Source: Cohnella phaseoli (GTDB taxonomy: Bacteria; Bacillota; Bacilli; Paenibacillales; Paenibacillaceae). From it: a stretch of DNA of 64,000 nt. Positions 8,543 through 18,308 of this stretch are shown one piece after another (position 1 is the stretch's first letter; each line of letters opens with the position of its first letter). The stretch is taken from contig NZ_QRDZ01000003.1 in NCBI RefSeq assembly GCF_003386235.1, positions 124,001-188,000 on the forward strand, written 5' to 3'. The notes under the pieces were generated by a model. It saw only the letters and a list, made by a program, of their open reading frames with translations, did no database searches and was not told the origin of the DNA. The translations under genes and the position numbers were made by a program.

Positions 8543-10297
8543 TTACTTCACCGTAGAAGGCATCTGCTGAATCCGGGCCTCGTCCGGGGTGACGAACAGC
8601 GTTTTCTGGTTGTCGTAGATGACGAAGCCGGGCTTGGCTCCGTTTGGCTTGCGGACGTAACGGATCAGCGTATAGTCGACGGGGACGCTGCTCGACGATT
8701 TGGCTTTGCTATAGTACGCTGCGAGCATCGCCGCCTCGTGCAGGGTGGCTTCGCCGAACTCGCCGCCGCCGCGAATGAGTACGTGAGAACCGGGGATGTC
8801 CTTCGTGTGCAGCCAGGTATCCGATGCCGACGCAAGACGGTTTGTAATGTAGTCGTTTTGCGTGTTGTTTTTGCCGACATAGATTTGAATCCCCTCGCTC
8901 GACGTGTAGCAAAGCACGGCCGGACGGTCCTTCTTCCGTTTCTTGGCACCGCGCTTGAGGCCGCGTTCGCGAATATAGCCTTGCTCGACCAGTTCGTCCC
9001 GGATTTCTCCGATATCGTCCGGAGTAGCCGAGTCGAGACCTTGCAGCACCGAAGCCAAATAGCCGAGCTCCGCTTTCGTCGCTTCAATTTGCTCCGTTAC
9101 CACATCCCGGCTGTTCTTCAGCTTGGCATACTTGCGAAAATACCGTTGGGCGTTTTCGTTCGGCGTAAGCAGCGGATCGAGCGCGATCGTCCTCGTCGGC
9201 TGTTCTTCCTCATAATAATCGACGACGTCGACGGAAGTATCCCCTCGCTGAAAAGCGTACAGATGGGCGGTCAACAGCTCGCCGATCCGGCGGAACTTGT
9301 CCGCTTCGGCCGCTTCGTCGAGGGTCTCCTGCAGCTTGACGAGCTTTTTCTCGTTTTTGGCGATTTCGTTCAGCAGAAAACGATTCAAATCCGTTGTGCG
9401 CTGCCGGACGAGATCGCGGGAAGCTTTATCGCGATAGAAGCTTTCCAGACATTCGTGCATCGTTGGGAAAATCTGCTTCTCTCCGTCCAGGTGAGTCAAG
9501 GCGAGGGCGGAGAAAAAGGCTTTGCCGGTCTCCTGAACGACGATATTCGGCTCGTACGAATCGCGGCCGACGTCATCCAACGTTTCGCGGAACGCTGCAC
9601 GCAGTCCCTGTGGATGCCCAGAGGCGCGGAAAGCGATCTCGCGGGAAACGAGCGGGCTCAGGCCGGTAAATGCGCCAAGCAAAGCTTTGGAGGCGGCTTC
9701 AATGTACGAGTCGTCGTTTGCATCCGGGATGCCGCCGCCGCGGGCGATCAGCTCGGCGAACTCGGATTCGCCGACAGATAGCGGGTCGGCCTTATCCTGC
9801 TCCGGGGGAGCGACGTAGGCGCTGCCGGGAAGGACGACCCGGTGGCTGCTGATCGCGGGCGTAACGTGCCGGATGCCGTCATGCACGACGCCTGTGCTCG
9901 GGTCCATCAGAATGATATTGCTGTGCCGGCCCATAATTTCGATGACGATTCGCTTCAGGGAGGCATCCCCGAGCTCGTCCCGATGCCGGACGTCAAGCTC
10001 GACGATTCTTTCCAGATCGACTTGGCGAATCGCTTCAATGACGCCGCCTTCGCAATATTTGCGCAGCAGCATGCAGAACATCGGCGGTTCGGCCGGGTTG
10101 GCCCAAGGCTGCTCCGTCCAATGAAGGCGCGGCATGGAAGGATGGGCCGAAAGCAGCAGCTTGCCGCTTGCGCCCTGTCCCCGTATATGCAAGATCAATT
10201 CGTTGTCCGTAGGCTGATAAATTTTAAGAATGCGCGCTTTGACGCAGGTCTGCAGCTCTCGCACGAGCGCTCTAACGACAATTCCGTCCAATGACAT
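8543..10297 (-). CDS. rqcH: Ribosome quality control factor RqcH (NFACT protein)
   Basis: A 584-residue NFACT-family protein (formerly FbpA/YloA). RqcH binds stalled 50S subunits and recruits tRNA-Ala to add alanine tails to blocked nascent chains. The N-terminal NFACT-N domain starts MSLDGIVVRALVREL. A long coiled coil (about 290-400) follows, then the NFACT-R domain with YTSSEGIQIYVGKNNTQND and DTWLHTKDIPGSHVLIRGGG. The pair equivalent to the Asp-Arg motif of B. subtilis RqcH reads Glu96-Arg97 here, a conservative change. The ATG has AGGAG eight bases upstream. The adjacent P-ATPase gene is divergent, the yloA-yloB pairing seen in B. subtilis. Confidence 0.93.
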   Translation of the reverse strand: MSLDGIVVRALVRELQTCVKARILKIYQPTDNELILHIRGQGASGKLLLSAHPSMPRLHWTEQPWANPAEPPMFCMLLRKYCEGGVIEAIRQVDLERIVELDVRHRDELGDASLKRIVIEIMGRHSNIILMDPSTGVVHDGIRHVTPAISSHRVVLPGSAYVAPPEQDKADPLSVGESEFAELIARGGGIPDANDDSYIEAASKALLGAFTGLSPLVSREIAFRASGHPQGLRAAFRETLDDVGRDSYEPNIVVQETGKAFFSALALTHLDGEKQIFPTMHECLESFYRDKASRDLVRQRTTDLNRFLLNEIAKNEKKLVKLQETLDEAAEADKFRRIGELLTAHLYAFQRGDTSVDVVDYYEEEQPTRTIALDPLLTPNENAQRYFRKYAKLKNSRDVVTEQIEATKAELGYLASVLQGLDSATPDDIGEIRDELVEQGYIRERGLKRGAKKRKKDRPAVLCYTSSEGIQIYVGKNNTQNDYITNRLASASDTWLHTKDIPGSHVLIRGGGEFGEATLHEAAMLAAYYSKAKSSSSVPVDYTLIRYVRKPNGAKPGFVIYDNQKTLFVTPDEARIQQMPSTVK

Positions 10298-10495
10298 AGC
10301 GGATGCTCCTGAGTTATGTATATACGCTGCATAGATTCAACGTACATAGCACGATTTAATATTTTATGCCTTCTTAATGATGCCATAACTCCGCGCAAAG
10401 GGAAAGCTTGCCCCTGTCCGGGGATATTTCCCGGCTTGTCTGAATACACATAGGTCAAGAACCGCAAGCGGATATGACGGAAGGGGTTGACGATC

Positions 10496-13312
10496 TTGGA
10501 AGGTCAGGCATGGCATCAGCTAAGCGAGGAGCAGTTGGCGAAATCGCTGGACACCGACAGAGCAAAAGGGTTGTCGCGGGAGCAGGCGACGGAGCGGCTC
10601 GGAACGCTCGGTCCAAACGAGCTTGCCGAGAAGCGCGGGGATTCTCCGCTAAAGCTGCTGCTGAATCAGTTCAAGGATTTTATGGTGCTCGTGCTGGTGG
10701 GGGCGACGATCATCTCCGGCTTGCTCGGGGAGATGCTGGACGCGCTCACGATTATCGCGATCATCCTTATTAACGGCGTGCTTGGCTTCTACCAGGAATA
10801 CCGGGCCGAGCGCTCGCTTCGGGCCTTGAAGGAGCTGTCCGCGCCGTTCGCCAAAGTCGTTCGGGACGGCGAGCTGCTGCATATTCCGGCAAGAGAGCTG
10901 GTGTCCGGAGACGTTGTGCTGCTGGAAAGCGGAGACAGGGTGCCCGCCGACCTTCGTTTCGTGGAGTGCAACGACTGCTCGGTGGACGAGTCCGCCTTGA
11001 CGGGAGAATCGGTTCCGGTCGTCAAGACGGCCGGAAAGCTGGATACCGCGGATCTGGCGCTTGGAGACCGGAAAAATTGCGGCTATCTCGGAACGATGGT
11101 GACGCGCGGGACTGCGAAGGGCATTGTGACGGTCACGGGCATGCAAACCGAGATGGGCAAAATCGCCGATCTGATCCAACAGACGGAAGAGGCGGAAACG
11201 CCGCTTCAGCACCGGCTGGAGCAGCTCGGTAAAATACTGATCGTCGTTGCGCTCGCGTTGACGGTAGTCGTCGTGCTCGCTGGTATTTTGCATGGACAGC
11301 CTGCGTACGACATGTTCCTTGCCGGCGTGAGTCTGGCCGTCGCCGCGATTCCGGAAGGCCTTCCCGCAATCGTGACGATTGCGCTCGCGCTTGGCGTGCA
11401 ACGCATGATCAAGCGAAGGGCCATCGTGCGCAAGCTGCCTTCCGTAGAGACGCTTGGCTGCGCCTCCGTGATCTGCTCCGACAAAACCGGAACGCTGACG
11501 CAAAATAAAATGACGGTGACCAAGCTATGGCTCGGCGGGAGAACCGTCGAGGTTACGGGGGAAGGCTACGAGCCGACGGGGCTGCTGAAGGAAAACGGAA
11601 AAAGCATTGACGCCAAGGGCGACGCCGCTCTGCGAAGGCTGACGCAGATCGCCGCGCTCTGCAACAATTCCGACCTGTCGCAGCAGGAAGCGGCCGCCGA
11701 CGCGAAGAAACGCAAGTCGACTAAAGGCGAACTGCCGGTTTCCGAAGCGATGGAATGGAAGATCCAAGGAGATCCGACCGAAGCGGCGCTGCTCGTGCTG
11801 GCGGCGAAGACCGGGTTGGTCAAATCCGCGCTGCAAAGCCTGTATACGCGCGTCAAGGAATTCCCCTTCGACGCCGAACGCAAGCGGATGTCGGTGCTCG
11901 TATCCCATCAGGGCGGCAAGCTGGTCTGTGCGAAAGGGGCGCCCGACTTGCTGGTCAGTCAGTGCGCCTATGTCCTGTGGGACGATCAGGTCGTTCCGTT
12001 CACGGCGTCGCTGAAGAATAAGGTGCTTGCCGCTAACGAGGCGATGGCCAGGGAATCGCTGCGCGTGCTGGGGATGGCGTATCGAGATGTCAAAGCGCAT
12101 GAGACCTGCGCCAGCGGAGAACAAGCGGAGAGCGGGTTGATCTTCGTCGGACTGACGGGGATGATGGACCCGCCGCGCAAGGAAGTCAAGGAAGCGATCT
12201 ACAAGTGTCGCCAAGCGGGCATCAAGACGGTGATGATTACCGGGGATCACGGCACGACGGCGGAGGCGATCGCCAGAACGCTTGGCATTATCGGGCGGGA
12301 GGGGCGTGTCATTACCGGAACCGAGCTGGCGGCGATGACCGACGAGGATTTGGAGAAGGTCGCCGATGACGTTAATGTCTACGCTCGCGTCTCTCCCGAG
12401 CATAAGCTGAGAATCGTGCAGGCTTTGCAGCGCCGAGGGCATGTCGTGGCGATGACGGGCGACGGGGTTAACGACGCTCCGGCTGTCAAGGCGGCCGATA
12501 TTGGCATCGCGATGGGGATTACGGGAACGGACGTGACGAAAGAAGCCTCCGCGCTCGTGCTGTCGGACGACAACTTTTCCAGCATTGTCGCCGCCGTGGA
12601 GGAAGGGCGCGGCATTTACGAGAACATTCGCAAGTTTATCCGTTACTTGCTGGCCTCGAACGTCGGCGAAATCATGACGATGTTCCTGGCGATGATGGCC
12701 GGATTGCCGCTTCCGCTCGTTCCGATCCAGATTTTGTGGGTTAACCTTGTGACGGACGGGCTGCCGGCGATGGCGCTGGGCGTCGATCAGGCCGAGAGCG
12801 ACCTGATGCAGCAGAAGCCGCGTGCGGCCAAGGAGAACATTTTCGCCAGACGTCTTGGCTGGAAAATTGTCAGCCGAGGCGTGCTGATCGGCCTCTGTAC
12901 GCTAGGGGCGTTCGTGCTGGCGTTGAAGGCGGGGGAGGGGCAGTCGAATCAACTCGTTCACGCGCAAACCGTCGCTTTCGCCACACTCGTCATGGCGCAG
13001 CTCATTCACGTATTCGATTGCCGCAGCTCGCGCTCGATTTTCCACCGCAAGCTGCTCGAAAATAAGTTTCTCGTTTTCGCGGTGCTGTCCTCGCTGGTGC
13101 TGATGCTGGCCGTGCTGTACATCGAACCGCTGCAGCCGGTGTTCAAAACCGTTCCGCTCGACCTGCGCGATTGGGCGCTCGTTCTCGTCGCCGCGGGGAT
13201 CCCGACGTTCGCGCTGGGGGCGGGCAGCGTCTGGAGCTCCTCTAAACAGAAGAAAAAAAGGACAAAAATCAATTACGGCGGCAGTTCTCCCTCGACGAGA
13301 CCGATCCGGTAG
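10496..13312 (+). CDS. Calcium-transporting P-type ATPase (YloB type)
   Basis: A 938-residue P2A-type cation pump. It has an N-terminal cation ATPase domain, the actuator motif LTGESVPV (about 170), the phosphorylation motif DKTGTLTQNK (about 328), MTGDGVNDAPAVKAADIG in the P domain, and ten predicted membrane segments. M4 carries AAIPEGLPA and M6 NLVTDGLPA, the ion-site motifs of SERCA-like Ca2+ pumps. The TTG at 10496 is preferred because GGAAGGGG (10479-10486) is nine bases away; the TTG at 10487 has no spacing. B. subtilis YloB exports Ca2+ in sporulating cells. A Mn2+ or mixed specificity cannot be excluded. Confidence 0.92.
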   Translation: MEGQAWHQLSEEQLAKSLDTDRAKGLSREQATERLGTLGPNELAEKRGDSPLKLLLNQFKDFMVLVLVGATIISGLLGEMLDALTIIAIILINGVLGFYQEYRAERSLRALKELSAPFAKVVRDGELLHIPARELVSGDVVLLESGDRVPADLRFVECNDCSVDESALTGESVPVVKTAGKLDTADLALGDRKNCGYLGTMVTRGTAKGIVTVTGMQTEMGKIADLIQQTEEAETPLQHRLEQLGKILIVVALALTVVVVLAGILHGQPAYDMFLAGVSLAVAAIPEGLPAIVTIALALGVQRMIKRRAIVRKLPSVETLGCASVICSDKTGTLTQNKMTVTKLWLGGRTVEVTGEGYEPTGLLKENGKSIDAKGDAALRRLTQIAALCNNSDLSQQEAAADAKKRKSTKGELPVSEAMEWKIQGDPTEAALLVLAAKTGLVKSALQSLYTRVKEFPFDAERKRMSVLVSHQGGKLVCAKGAPDLLVSQCAYVLWDDQVVPFTASLKNKVLAANEAMARESLRVLGMAYRDVKAHETCASGEQAESGLIFVGLTGMMDPPRKEVKEAIYKCRQAGIKTVMITGDHGTTAEAIARTLGIIGREGRVITGTELAAMTDEDLEKVADDVNVYARVSPEHKLRIVQALQRRGHVVAMTGDGVNDAPAVKAADIGIAMGITGTDVTKEASALVLSDDNFSSIVAAVEEGRGIYENIRKFIRYLLASNVGEIMTMFLAMMAGLPLPLVPIQILWVNLVTDGLPAMALGVDQAESDLMQQKPRAAKENIFARRLGWKIVSRGVLIGLCTLGAFVLALKAGEGQSNQLVHAQTVAFATLVMAQLIHVFDCRSSRSIFHRKLLENKFLVFAVLSSLVLMLAVLYIEPLQPVFKTVPLDLRDWALVLVAAGIPTFALGAGSVWSSSKQKKKRTKINYGGSSPSTRPIR

Positions 13313-13526
13313 CCGAATGCGGGCTGCGGTTTGTGCGGCTTGCGTTTAGCGCGAGCGGCGGACCGTTGGTGCGCTTCCGCTCCGGAAGGATAGAATTTCC
13401 GCTTGCAGTAGTCAAAAAGTGCAAATAAAAGCAATGTTGCTATATGCTCATTCCATCGCCGTCCCGCTATGATGAATCCAGAGAGTGCAAGCACTCGACT
13501 GACGAACATGGCGGGAGGCTTATAGA

Positions 13527-14363
13527 ATGAAATTTACGAAAATGCATGGGCTGGGCAACGACTTTATCGTAGTGGCCGGAGAGCAGGCTTTACCGCATCA
13601 TGCGGCGGAATTGGCCGTTCGGCTATGCGATCGTTTTTTTGGCATCGGAGCGGACGGATTAGTGTACATTTTGCCTTCGGAGCGGGCGGATTTTCGCATG
13701 AGGATCATTAATTCGGACGGCTCGGAAGCGGAGCAATGCGGCAATGCGATCCGATGCGTCGCTAAATACGTATACGACAACGGGCTGGCCTCGGCGTCGG
13801 AGCTGACGATCGAGACGTTGGGCGCCGGCGTGCAGCCGGTCAAGCTGACAATTGAAAACGGCCAAGTCACGCAGGTGACTGTAGATATGGGCAAGCCGAT
13901 TCTAAACGGACGAGATGTTCCGACTATGATCGACGCCAATCCGATTGTGGCTCATTCGATCGAGGTGGACGGACGGGAATTCAAGTTTACGGCGGTATCG
14001 ATGGGCAATCCGCACTGCGTCATCTACGTAGACGATGCATCCGGCTTCGATCTGTCGACTTGGGGGCCGAAGCTGGAGAAGCATCCGCTGTTCCCGCGCA
14101 AAATCAACGTGGAGTTCGCGACCGTCAATTCTCGCGACCAGGTGGATATGCGGGTATGGGAACGCGGAGCGGGCCCGACGCTGGCTTGCGGAACGGGGGC
14201 CTGCGCGACGCTTGTCTCCTCGGTGCTGAACGGGCTGACCGATAGAGAGGCGACCATCTCGCTTGCCGGCGGCGATCTGCGCATTCGGTGGGACGAGATT
14301 AGCGACCGCATCTACATGACCGGCCCGGCAGCCGCCGTCTATGCCGGGTCTGTGGACGCGTAA
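13527..14363 (+). CDS. dapF: Diaminopimelate epimerase
   Basis: A 278-residue PLP-independent racemase that converts LL- to meso-diaminopimelate for lysine and peptidoglycan synthesis. The N-terminal MKFTKMHGLGNDFIVV is characteristic. The two catalytic cysteines are visible in EQCGNAIRC (about residue 72) and ACGTGACA (about 217). The ATG is preceded by GGGAGG. It stands alone, with no other dap genes nearby. It is not part of the ylo block in B. subtilis and is an insertion relative to that order. Confidence 0.97.
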   Translation: MKFTKMHGLGNDFIVVAGEQALPHHAAELAVRLCDRFFGIGADGLVYILPSERADFRMRIINSDGSEAEQCGNAIRCVAKYVYDNGLASASELTIETLGAGVQPVKLTIENGQVTQVTVDMGKPILNGRDVPTMIDANPIVAHSIEVDGREFKFTAVSMGNPHCVIYVDDASGFDLSTWGPKLEKHPLFPRKINVEFATVNSRDQVDMRVWERGAGPTLACGTGACATLVSSVLNGLTDREATISLAGGDLRIRWDEISDRIYMTGPAAAVYAGSVDA

Positions 14364-14528
14364 GCCTGAGAGACGAAGTCGGTCAAGTGAATCCAGCCAA
14401 GCTGACTGGAAGGAACGTACTGGAGGCCGATATCCGGCGAATCCGACTTGAATTCGGGGAGGGGATAAGCGATTCGAATGCTTCCCCCTCTTTGCCTGTT
14501 TACAGAAGGCGAAGGTTGTGCTAATCTA

Positions 14529-14548
14529 ATTTCGATATATATAGAAAT
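14529..14548 (+). promoter_or_regulatory. Operator for the ArsR-type regulator, copy 1
   Basis: ATTTC-N10-GAAAT inverted repeat at 14529-14548, 22 bp before the regulator ATG. It has the same arm sequence and spacing as the site at 14869-14888 before the MFS gene, so the ArsR protein very likely binds both. Confidence 0.65.
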
Positions 14549-14569
14549 ATAACGTCGAGGTGAGAAGGG

Positions 14570-14854
14570 ATGGACGGGGACATCAAGGATGTCGGGCAAG
14601 CGGTGAAAGTGTACAAAGCGCTCGGGGAGGCGACGAGGCTGAAGATCGCATTGCTGCTGGCGGACGGAGAGAAAAATCTGTGCTGCTCCGACATTAGCGG
14701 CAAGCTGGAATCCGTGGCCGGCTCAACGCTGTCGCACCATCTGAAGCAGCTCACCGACTGCGGCCTGCTGAACCTGCGCAAGGACGGCACATATATTTTC
14801 TATAGCGTTAACCGCGATATGGCGCAGAAGTACGCGCCCTATTTGCTGACGTAA
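14570..14854 (+). CDS. ArsR family transcriptional regulator
   Basis: A 94-residue winged-helix repressor with the ArsR core: LGEATRLKIALLLADGE, then the recognition helix region AGSTLSHHLKQLTDCGLL and the wing KDGTYIFYSVN. A CC pair (LCCSDI, residues 37-38) precedes the recognition helix, but the ELCVC metal-site pattern is absent, so the inducer may not be a metal. GAGGTGAGAAGGG precedes the ATG. Matching inverted repeats lie upstream of this gene and of the MFS gene, indicating autoregulation and control of the exporter. Confidence 0.88.
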   Translation: MDGDIKDVGQAVKVYKALGEATRLKIALLLADGEKNLCCSDISGKLESVAGSTLSHHLKQLTDCGLLNLRKDGTYIFYSVNRDMAQKYAPYLLT

Positions 14855-14868
14855 ATTTTTTCGAGATT

Positions 14869-14888
14869 ATTTCTATATTTTTAGAAAT
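14869..14888 (+). promoter_or_regulatory. Operator for the ArsR-type regulator, copy 2
   Basis: ATTTC-N10-GAAAT at 14869-14888, followed by a further half-site AGAAAT (14891-14896), lies between the regulator and the MFS gene. The arms and spacing are identical to copy 1. Confidence 0.65.
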
Positions 14889-14919
14889 ATAGAAATTTAG
14901 GAGGAAGGGCTGCAGAAGT

Positions 14920-16137
14920 ATGGAGAATTCATGGAAAATTTATTTGCTTGCCGTCGTCAGTTTTCTGGTTGGAACATCGGAAAACATTATCGCGGGCATT
15001 CTGGACAGGGTTGCCGAAGACGTGGGGGTGTCGATCGCCGCGGCCGGGCAGCTGATTACCGTTTTCTCGCTTGCCTTCGCGTTTGGGACGCCCGTCGTCA
15101 TGGCGGCCACGGCCAAAGTCGGACGCAAAAAACTGATGCTCGGCGCGCTCGGCCTGTTCATCGTCGGCAATGCGATCGCGGTTCTGTCTCCCAACTACAC
15201 TGTATTGATGGTTTCGCGCATGATCTTGGCGCTCGGAACCGGCGTGTTCGTCGTCGCCTCGCTGACGGTCGCCTCCAAGCTGGCGCCCGCAGGTAAGCAG
15301 GGGAGCGCCATCGCCACGTTGGTGATGGGGTTCAGCACGTCGCTGATTGTGGGAGTGCCGCTCGGCCGGATTATCGCCGCCTCCTATGACTGGAAACTGA
15401 TCTTCGCAGGGATCGGACTGCTCAGTCTGCTGGGGGTGGTCGCTATCGCCAGGGCGATTCGGGAGACGGAAGGAGAAGCGCCGGTTCCGTTCCGATCGCA
15501 GCTGGCGCTGCTTCGGAGTCCGCGAATCGCGCTCGCTTTGTCGGTGACGTTTTTCTGGATTTTCGGCTATTCGATCATGTATACGTATATTTCCCCGTTT
15601 CTGCTGTCAATTACAGGAATGAGCGAACGGGCGGTCAGCGTCGGCTTGTTCGCGTTCGGGATCGCGAGTCTGATCGGCTCCAAGCTCGGCGGCTTCAGCT
15701 CGGACAAATGGGGCATCCGCCGCACGCTGCTCGGAGGAATGCTGCTGCACGCCGCGGTCTTACTGCTGCTCTCGGTCTTCTCCCATTCTGCGGCAATGAT
15801 GTTCCCGCTGCTCATGCTGTGGGCGTTCGCCGCATGGTCTTCGGGACCAACGCAGCAATATTACCTGCTGACGCTTGCGCAGGGAGCTTCGGGAATCATG
15901 CTAAGCCTGAATTCCTCCATGCTGCAGCTGGCGATGGCCGGGGGAGCCGGCATCGGCGGCGCGATCGTCAGCGGCGTGTCGTTGTGGTCGATCAGCTGGC
16001 TGGGGGCGCTTGCCGTCGCCGCGGCGGCGGTGCTCGCAGCCGCTTCCTTCCGCATCGGTCGCGAAGCCCGGTGGAAGGCGGGAGAGACGCATGCCGCCGC
16101 CCTGGCGGCCCCGCAATCCGACGCCGCCTCTCGTTAA
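14920..16137 (+). CDS. MFS exporter (PbuE/YdhL-like)
   Basis: A 405-residue major facilitator with twelve predicted membrane helices. The N-terminal half carries the helix 2-3 loop motif (TAKVGRKKLMLGAL) and PNYTVLMVSRMILALGTG, as in the drug/sugar/purine efflux subfamily (DHA1, AraJ/PbuE-like). The substrate is unknown. GGAGGAAGG lies before the ATG. The gene follows the ArsR regulator by 65 bp, a gap containing a copy of the operator, so it is presumably derepressed by the regulator's ligand. A terminator follows at 16156. Confidence 0.85.
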   Translation: MENSWKIYLLAVVSFLVGTSENIIAGILDRVAEDVGVSIAAAGQLITVFSLAFAFGTPVVMAATAKVGRKKLMLGALGLFIVGNAIAVLSPNYTVLMVSRMILALGTGVFVVASLTVASKLAPAGKQGSAIATLVMGFSTSLIVGVPLGRIIAASYDWKLIFAGIGLLSLLGVVAIARAIRETEGEAPVPFRSQLALLRSPRIALALSVTFFWIFGYSIMYTYISPFLLSITGMSERAVSVGLFAFGIASLIGSKLGGFSSDKWGIRRTLLGGMLLHAAVLLLLSVFSHSAAMMFPLLMLWAFAAWSSGPTQQYYLLTLAQGASGIMLSLNSSMLQLAMAGGAGIGGAIVSGVSLWSISWLGALAVAAAAVLAAASFRIGREARWKAGETHAAALAAPQSDAASR

Positions 16138-16155
16138 AAATAAAAAAATCCGCTC

Positions 16156-16182
16156 AACCCGATCGAAATTGGTCGGGTTTTG
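16156..16182 (+). terminator. Terminator after MFS gene
   Basis: AACCCGA (16156-16162) pairs with TCGGGTT (16173-16179), with a short T-run immediately after. Confidence 0.75.
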
Positions 16183-16251
16183 CCATTTTCCCGGGATGAA
16201 AATTATGCTACATTAAGGATACTTTATTATAAGGAATGGATGGGAAGCTTC

Positions 16252-18126
16252 ATGAAACCGGATTTGCGCACGGCCCTCGCCCGCAAGCCGCTAGTCGGCG
16301 ACGGCGCGATGGCGACTTACCTATATCAGCTCGGCCTGCCGGTCGGCGTGTCGTTCGAGGAGTTCAATCTGCTTAAGCCCGACGTTATCGCGGACGTGCA
16401 TCGACAGTATGCGGCGGCCGGAGCCGAGATTATCGAGACGAATACGTATTCGGCGCAGCAGAACAAGCTTGCCCGCTACGGCTTGGAGAAGAAGGTCGAG
16501 GAGATCAACGCCGCCGGCGTCGCGCTCGCCCGCAAAGCGGTCGGAGACGGCGTGTACGTTGTCGGATCGATCGGCGCGGTACGGGGGGGAGCAGGCAAAA
16601 ATATTCGAACGGCGGTCGTCAAGCGCGATTTTGAAGAACAGATCGGCGTTCTGCTGGCTTCCGGCGTTGACGGGTTGCTGCTGGAAACGTTCTTTGATCT
16701 TGAGGAACTGTCGCTGGCGCTAGGGATCATCCGTAAAAAAAGCGACATCAGCGTCATCTGCCAATTCGCGGTCGAGGACCCTGAGAGAACGCACGACGGC
16801 ATTCCGCTTGCCGATGCGTTCCGCCGGCTGAAGGGCGAGGGCGCGGACGTCATCGGCTTTAACTGCCGCAGCGGGCCGACCGGCATTTTGCGCGCGGTGG
16901 AGACGATTCCGGCTGATTTGGGGCTGCCGCTAAGCGTGTTTCCGAATGCCGGCATCCCGGACTATGTGGACGGCAAAGTCGTCTACTCGGCGACTCCGGA
17001 ATACTTCGGATTGTCGGCTCGCCGATTCGCGGACGCGGGAGCGAAGCTGATCGGGGGCTGCTGCGGAACGACCCCGGAGCATATCGCGGAGATCGCGAAA
17101 GCGCTGAATGGGTACTCGCCCGTCGCGCAGACGACCGCTCCTGCACCCGTCGAGAGTCCGGCGATCGTCGTCGAAGCGGCTCCGGCACCGGTCGAGCCGC
17201 CTCAGGACGTCGAGCCGAGCATCGTCGATCTCGTGCGCGAACGCCACACGATCATCGTCGAGCTGGACCCGCCGCGCGATCTCGACATCACGAAGTTCAT
17301 GGCGGGCGCCCAGGCGCTAAAAGACGCGAAGGCCGACGCTCTGACGATGGCGGACAATTCTCTGGCCGTTACCCGGATGAGCAACCTGGCGCTTGCTGCG
17401 CTGTTGAAGGAGCGCGTCGGCATTCGGCCGCTTGCGCATATCGCCTGCCGCGACCGCAACCTGATCGGCACGCAATCGCATATGATGGGCTTCGACGCGC
17501 TCGACATCGACCATGTGCTGGCGGTGACCGGCGACCCGGCCAAGTTCGGGGATTTGCCGGGTTCAAGCTCGGTATACGATCTGACCTCATTCGAAATTAT
17601 TCGTATGATCAAACAGCTTAACGAAGGAATCGCCTTCTCGGGCAAGCCGCTGAAGCAGAAAGCGAAGTTCGTCGTCGGAGCGGCGTTTAACCCGAACGTT
17701 AAGCATTTGGATAAAGCGGTGCAGCGGCTGGAGCGCAAAATATCGGCGGGAGCGGATTACATTATGACCCAGCCGGTATACGACCCGGAGCTAATCGTGC
17801 GGATCGCGGAATCGACCAAGCATTTGAGCGTCCCGATATTCCTTGGCATTTTCCCGCTGGCCAGCGGGCGCAACGCCGAATATTTGCACAACGAGGTACC
17901 GGGGATCCAGCTCTCGGATGCGGTCCGCCAGCGGATGAGCGGGCTGGAAGGAGCCGAAGGACGCGCCGCCGGCGTCAAAATCGCCGAAGAGCTGCTGGAC
18001 GTGGCGATGGAGCATTTTAACGGCATCTACCTGATGACTCCGTTCATGGCTTACGAGATGACCGTTTCCTTAACGGAATACGTTCGTGCGAGGAGCGGGA
18101 GCTTGAACCGGAAACAAGCGAATTAA
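16252..18126 (+). CDS. yitJ: Bifunctional homocysteine S-methyltransferase / methylenetetrahydrofolate reductase
   Basis: A 624-residue two-domain enzyme of the YitJ type. The N-terminal domain (1-290) is a Zn-dependent homocysteine methyltransferase, with GDGAMATYLYQLG at the start, GFNCRSGPTG, and the zinc-binding GGCCGTTPEH near 273. An Ala/Pro-rich linker (about 290-325) leads to a MetF-like FAD domain with IIVELDPPRD, HIACRDRN and GADYIMTQPVYD. It makes methyl-THF and transfers methyl groups to homocysteine. In-frame ATGs at 16240 and 16252 are both possible. Unlike many Bacillus yitJ genes there is no S-box: only 114 bp separate it from the MFS gene. Confidence 0.9.
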   Translation: MKPDLRTALARKPLVGDGAMATYLYQLGLPVGVSFEEFNLLKPDVIADVHRQYAAAGAEIIETNTYSAQQNKLARYGLEKKVEEINAAGVALARKAVGDGVYVVGSIGAVRGGAGKNIRTAVVKRDFEEQIGVLLASGVDGLLLETFFDLEELSLALGIIRKKSDISVICQFAVEDPERTHDGIPLADAFRRLKGEGADVIGFNCRSGPTGILRAVETIPADLGLPLSVFPNAGIPDYVDGKVVYSATPEYFGLSARRFADAGAKLIGGCCGTTPEHIAEIAKALNGYSPVAQTTAPAPVESPAIVVEAAPAPVEPPQDVEPSIVDLVRERHTIIVELDPPRDLDITKFMAGAQALKDAKADALTMADNSLAVTRMSNLALAALLKERVGIRPLAHIACRDRNLIGTQSHMMGFDALDIDHVLAVTGDPAKFGDLPGSSSVYDLTSFEIIRMIKQLNEGIAFSGKPLKQKAKFVVGAAFNPNVKHLDKAVQRLERKISAGADYIMTQPVYDPELIVRIAESTKHLSVPIFLGIFPLASGRNAEYLHNEVPGIQLSDAVRQRMSGLEGAEGRAAGVKIAEELLDVAMEHFNGIYLMTPFMAYEMTVSLTEYVRARSGSLNRKQAN

Positions 18127-18140
18127 GGCTTTAGTTCCTC

Positions 18141-18169
18141 TTGTCCCCCCCGTGGTTTTGAAGTACAAT
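18141..18169 (+). promoter_or_regulatory. Sigma-A-like promoter of remA-gmk-rpoZ
   Basis: TTGTCC (18141-18146) and TACAAT (18164-18169) are separated by 17 bp. The site lies 140 bp upstream of remA, leaving an untranslated leader of about 130 nt in which no known riboswitch was recognised. Confidence 0.55.
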
Positions 18170-18308
18170 AGGCAATAATCGATAGATGTACAAAAAAGGG
18201 CATATCAGCCTTCAGTATGCGGCGGGCCGCTTCGGGCAACACTGGAAGCGACAGTCGGGCACCGGCCGCAGCTGTGTGGTAGGAATGACCGGGGGGAAAG
18301 TGCATACC

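Noticed and set aside
8738..9781. Forward-strand 347-codon frame opposite rqcH
   Set aside because: Antisense shadow of the well-supported rqcH gene in GC-rich DNA; no domain is recognisable.
13273..13509. Reverse-strand 78-codon frame between the P-ATPase and dapF
   Set aside because: Codon use in its second half looks coding, but it overlaps the 3' end of the ATPase gene, has no ribosome-binding site and matches no family I recognise.
16138..16251. S-box (SAM) riboswitch before the yitJ-type gene
   Set aside because: The 114-bp gap contains the upstream terminator and no S-box core elements.
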